From positions 6,933,373 to 6,997,372 of the forward strand of contig JANVCC010000047.1 in assembly GCA_025345505.1 (NCBI GenBank): a DNA stretch of 64,000 bases. The letters are read 5' to 3'. Of this stretch, positions 59,973 to 64,000 are shown in pieces. The notes beneath the pieces are model-generated. The model saw nothing but the letters and a program-made list of their open reading frames with translations, had not been told where the DNA came from and searched no databases. The stretch's first letter is position 1, and each line of letters starts with the position of its first letter. The stretch is from Todiramphus chloris collaris. Its lineage: Eukaryota; Chordata; Aves; Coraciiformes; Alcedinidae. The translations under genes and the position numbers were made by a program.

Positions 59973-61079
59973 ACCCTTTCTTGCACACTTGTAAATGAAA
60001 TAAGAGCCATGATTCAAACATCTGTGACAAGTCTTGTAAAAGATTTTTGCTTGCAACAGGGTGTCTGGGACTGATAAAATGCCAGGCTGTGCTGGATTTG
60101 TAAGCACACGGCACAGCCCATTCCTCTGTTTCCTTGCTTGATTAGTTTTTGTGAGGCTCAATTTCCCAGCTGATGCAATCTCCCTAGCTATATTTTTCTG
60201 GTGGGCTATTGCCCTGAAATTAGGGAGGACCCTGATCAGATAGAATCCTTGCACAGGATCTCACAAATGGAGGCAGAAGGACAGAGTGACCAGGAGTGGC
60301 AGAAGAAAGCAACTGAGGTACTATTCCTTATCTTCTCAGGCCAGAGTTAGGTAATTCATGGCAGGGAAACAATGAGCAAGAAAAATGAGAGAAAAGAAAA
60401 TTGGAAATGAGTGATGATTGTGGTCAGCTAGACGCTACAGAAAGCACATGGCCCCTGTTCTTCTCTCCAGGGATCTGGCTGTCTAGACTAAGAGAGCTCA
60501 AGGAATACTGTAGATAAGAAAGGAAATGAAAAGGAGGGGAAGGAAAAGGAGCCAAGATAAGAACATTCTCATTGTCAAAATTAAGGGTTAGTGCTGACAG
60601 ATACTGCCTTGAGGTGAATTATTATTAACCTGGGCACAAAGTCTGCAGATGGGCTGAACAAAGGTACTTCAGCTGAAGCATCTCACATGGGATTCAGAGA
60701 GATCTGGAGAAAAGATTACAGGTAAGAAGCTCAAACAAAAACTTAATTAGTCAAGAGAAGTCAGAAGTCAACAGAAGTCCCCAGTCAACAACAGGTTAAT
60801 CGGTCAACAGAAGTTGTTGCAATGCCAATGACCACAACACCTCAGTGCCTTGTGCTGACATCACTCAACAGACCCAAACATCTCATTATAGCTGTTCTTG
60901 TTTGTGTCACAGAAGTGATTGAGCCTGTGGTTTACTGGAGCAAAGTCTTAGGCTAGATTCACCATGTGATTCATTCTGAACATTTTTCTTTAAGCATTCT
61001 TCTGCTGCTTCTCCTCCTTGGGTCCAGGAGAGCAACACTCACCTTGTTCCTTGTAGTCCCAGTTTTTGCAGACATCTTA

Positions 61080-61221
61080 GAGAATCATAGAATCATTTTG
61101 GTTGGGAGAGACCTTTCAGATTATCGAGTCCAACCCTTAACCCAGCACTGCCAGGGCACCACTAAACCATGTCCCTCAGCACCACATTTCCACGGCTTTT
61201 CAGTCCCTCCAGGGATGGGGA
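61080..61221 (-). mobile_element. CR1 3' end (group C)
   Basis: gagaatcatagaatcatttt, gagtccaacccttaacccag and catgtccctcagcaccacat to ccctccagggatggggac. About 140 bp. Confidence 0.94.
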
Positions 61222-62949
61222 CTATCTTCTGTTGATCAGTTCAATATTTCATTAAGCTATTTTGAAAACTAATACTTCCATCTTTTAGAAAAAATATAGC
61301 CCTTTAGCAGCATAAATTATGAAGCGAGTTTTGGTCTTAACGTGTAGTACAGCCTCTTTACTGCTACTTATTGCATATTTACAGCCACACAAAGCGTAAT
61401 GGCAGGTTTGGGATGTAGAGCAAGTAAGTTCTCAATGTCATTACCCTGCCTGTATAATAAATACTAATACAGGGAATAATTCTTCTTTGTATCTGGGTAT
61501 TTAAAATGAAAGAACCTGAAGTCAGGTTTGAGCTACCTATGGATACAGAAATGCAATTCCAGAGTGAAAAAAAAGCATGAATCACACCGTTTTCCGAGGG
61601 GAAACTCTCAGAGTGAATGGAAACCATTCACCTTATACCCTCTTTGAAAGTCTAGTTCAACAATGATGGTAGATGATGGCACAATCTCAGTGCCTGGAAT
61701 GGCTGCTGTTGCCACTAAGCATGACTGATTTGGAACCAAATTTTGTAGGAAGCCACAAACTCTTTCAACAGGCTTTGGAATTAATTCCACCCACACTTTT
61801 ATAGAGAAGACAGTCCACTGGTGAACCTGTAACATTAGCTGAACAAGAGTCAATGTGGGACAGCAATACCAATGCTCAAACAGGAAGGTAACTGCTTTAA
61901 TACACATACTTGTCCCTGTCCTCTCCTCCCCTCCTGAATGTATGTAATTACATCTCAGTGTTACAGATAAGAAGGATCGGTTTCTGGGCTTATCCTACAA
62001 GAGTATGTGGAATCCACAGTTTCTAAAAGCAATCTCAGTATTCACTTCAAATCCCTGTATATTAGTTTTGAAAAGCAAGACAAAGCTTTTTATGAATGTG
62101 GAAAGAACCATGACACCTCTAGACTGCATGAGAATTTCTTTTTTTTCCCCTACAATTACCTTGGTTCCCACACTAAATGACAGGCACCTTCACAAAACAA
62201 GCGGCGTAAAGTGAAACTGCCCCTTTAAGGACAGAAAAAAATCTCCAAACCCGGCACATCTGCAAATTTACTGCTTGACACTGAGGGAGCAAGGACAGTA
62301 ACTGAGTGTGATGGTGTGACCAGCATAGCAATCAATCACTTCTGAGACTTCACCTCACCCTCACTGTAGTACCCATTTATTTTGAAAATCCCCCACTTGC
62401 AGCACGTTACAGATGATGGTTTCTCATTCAACACATCTGAGCTAAAGTCCTTTTGAACGGTCTGGGTAACTTCAGAAATGACTATGGCTTTCCTGCATGT
62501 AGGTACTCTGAGTTAGTACCTAAACTTATCCAAAAAAGGTGAACTAAAGCAGAGCTGCTCCTCCATGTGAATGATCTGATCTCTGCTGCACCTCAAGGAA
62601 GCTATTTCTTATAGTCAGATCACTGCCCCGGGGGGCTCACATACTTCAGAAAGAGCTAATAAAATAAGAAAAAAAAGAAGGATTTACTTACTGGTGATCT
62701 GAGTGTTAAGGATTATTTACAATTTTTCCTACAGAGAAAAGGGAATGTAAACCTTGGCTATATATAAAGCAATACCATCAGATCCAGAAGAATCAGAAGA
62801 CACAAGGAATCAGTGTAAGAAATAATGACCTCAGATAGATTTTTAAAAATAATGCAGCATATTCTAATTAAAAATAAAATTCTAATTCTGAGAATGCTTA
62901 GTGTCTCTGCATGAAAGCTTGATATTGTACATCTGCAATTAAAGTATAT

Positions 62950-63400
62950 CATACAATCACAGAATGGTTTCAGCTGGAAAAGACCTTTCAGATCCCCAAG
63001 TCCACCTGCTAACCCAGCACTGCCAGGGCACCACTAACCCATGTCCCTCAGCACCACATCTCCACAGCTTTGAAACCCCTCCAGGGATCATGGGAACTCT
63101 ACCAGTGCCCTGGGCAGGCTGGGACAGCCGTGGACAACACTTTTGCGTAAGAAATTGTTCCTCGTGTCCAACCTAAACCTTCCCTAGTGCAACCTCAGGC
63201 TGTTTCTTCTTGTCCTATTGCTTGTTCCTTGGGAGAAGTGACCAACCCCACCTGGCTCCAACCTCCTGTCAGGAAGTTGTGGAGAGCCAGGTCTTCCCTG
63301 AGCCTCCTTTTCTCCAGGCTAAACAACCCCAGGTCCCTCAGCTGCTCCTCAGCACACTTGTGCTCTAGACCCTTCACCAGTTCCATTGCCCTTCTCTGGA
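62950..63400 (-). mobile_element. CR1 LINE fragment (group C), about 0.45 kb with 3' end
   Basis: tcatacaatcacagaatggt, acccagcactgccagggcac, catgtccctcagcaccacat, aacctcctgtcaggaagttg and ggctaaacaaccccaggtcc to attgcccttctctgga. It is 5'-truncated. Confidence 0.95.
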
Positions 63401-64000
63401 CGTGCACTCCAAAGTGCATTTGCCAAGAGCACACACTCCAAAGAGCGTGTCCATATGGCACATAGCCCACAGACACATTTTTTCAGTGACGGAGATGTAG
63501 TAAAAGACCCTCCTTGCTCTTTTGGGCACCACCTATTATCCAAAGATAATCCAATACCCATGATTATCCAAAGATTTCACTACGTTGGCATTCTAGACTT
63601 TGCCAGTCTGCCTTACCAGAGAATTACACAAATCCATGTTTATTTTGGATTACTTGGCTCTATGATACAAGTCTATATAGCTAGGCATAATTAAAGACTC
63701 AGAAGAGATCACAGGTGTAGTCTAACAGATCAAACCCACCCAACAGTTTAAAGACATTCATGTTTTACTGTTCAGTGCTCTCCTCCATCTGCAAGATGTG
63801 AACTGATAAACTTATTCTAGTTCCCAGGACAGCTGCAGTTGAGATTACAGGACTGTTTCTAACCTCCCTCCCTGTTTTCCAATTACTTCAAAGTTTTAAA
63901 TGTGATGACTGTGTATGTCTTGGAATTATCCAGAAACCACTTTTAAGAGTTTCGAAAACATTGATATTTTTGAAATTTTATGACTGATTAGAAAGCTTAT

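Larger units (their letters stand above)
13327..64000 (-). other. PTPRM: Large PTPRM intron (partial), upstream of the membrane-proximal exon
   Basis: At least 50.7 kb of phase-2 intron, reaching the acceptor gtttcttaag at 13327. No exon encoding the transmembrane helix (IAGVIAGILLFVIIF-type in PTPRM) or an FN3 domain was recognised by eye on the minus strand. It holds about 35 CR1 pieces, one LTR nested in a CR1, simple repeats, and unique stretches. The CR1-poor stretches longer than 300 bases are about 13.3-14.1, 15.2-15.7, 16.0-16.6, 17.4-21.4, 23.7-24.7, 26.7-29.4, 30.4-31.5, 31.6-32.9, 33.2-34.8, 35.5-36.8, 37.1-38.8, 39.0-40.8, 41.8-43.1, 45.4-46.8, 47.0-48.1, 48.5-51.1, 52.4-53.5, 54.1-58.7, 59.9-61.1, 61.2-62.9 and 63.4-64.0 kb. 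In these I see only single-copy AT-rich sequence, the short repeats listed separately and some candidate conserved elements. Confidence 0.75.

Noticed and set aside
1-64000. tRNA, rRNA, CRISPR arrays, bacterial operons or DNA transposons with inverted ends
   Set aside because: No cloverleaf-like blocks, spaced direct-repeat arrays, ribosome-binding sites or paired terminal inverted repeats were recognised by eye. All regular repeats are explained by CR1 or simple sequence.

Overview
The window is vertebrate, and most likely bird, nuclear DNA. Three short coding exons on the minus strand spell the juxtamembrane region of receptor-type tyrosine phosphatase mu (PTPRM). Everything else is intron filled with CR1 LINE fragments, the dominant retroposon of birds. 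There is no bacterial-type gene organisation, tRNA, rRNA, CRISPR array or complete transposon gene.

Layout: the gene runs right to left. Exon 13175-13326 follows directly on the transmembrane-encoding exon, which is not seen here and should lie beyond 64000. Exon 10580-10654 is a 75-nt cassette. Exon 5217-5404 carries the end of the juxtamembrane segment and the start of the first phosphatase domain. Reading frame and intron phase agree across all three (phase 2 in, then 1, 1 and 0 out), and together they encode about 138 residues that match PTPRM as recalled. The next downstream exon is not in 1-5216. The intron from 13327 to the right edge is therefore at least 50.6 kb.

Repeats: about 40 CR1 pieces on both strands cover roughly 13 kb, near 20% of the window by my hand tally. 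They fall into recognisable tail groups. Group A tails read like ctggatggagcagg...ggcacca. Group B tails read like ctgtgtggcctgccctgggtg. Group C tails read like gtggtgctgagggacatggg. Group D tails read like gggaggtgtccctgcc. This load is high for a bird and fits a CR1-rich lineage such as woodpeckers and relatives, but the species cannot be fixed from sequence alone. One group B CR1 (43637-43940 and 45012-45411) is split by a 1.07-kb fossil solo LTR with TGT...ACA ends and a 5-bp target duplication.

Several repeat-free stretches rich in TAAT/ATTA-type motifs (notably 31950-32590 and 57960-58480) look like conserved non-coding elements. That is inference from composition only. Small tandem duplications (units of 16 to about 85 bp) and simple repeats are scattered through the introns. 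I found no convincing undescribed system; the nested LTR, the cassette exon and the candidate enhancers are the best leads.
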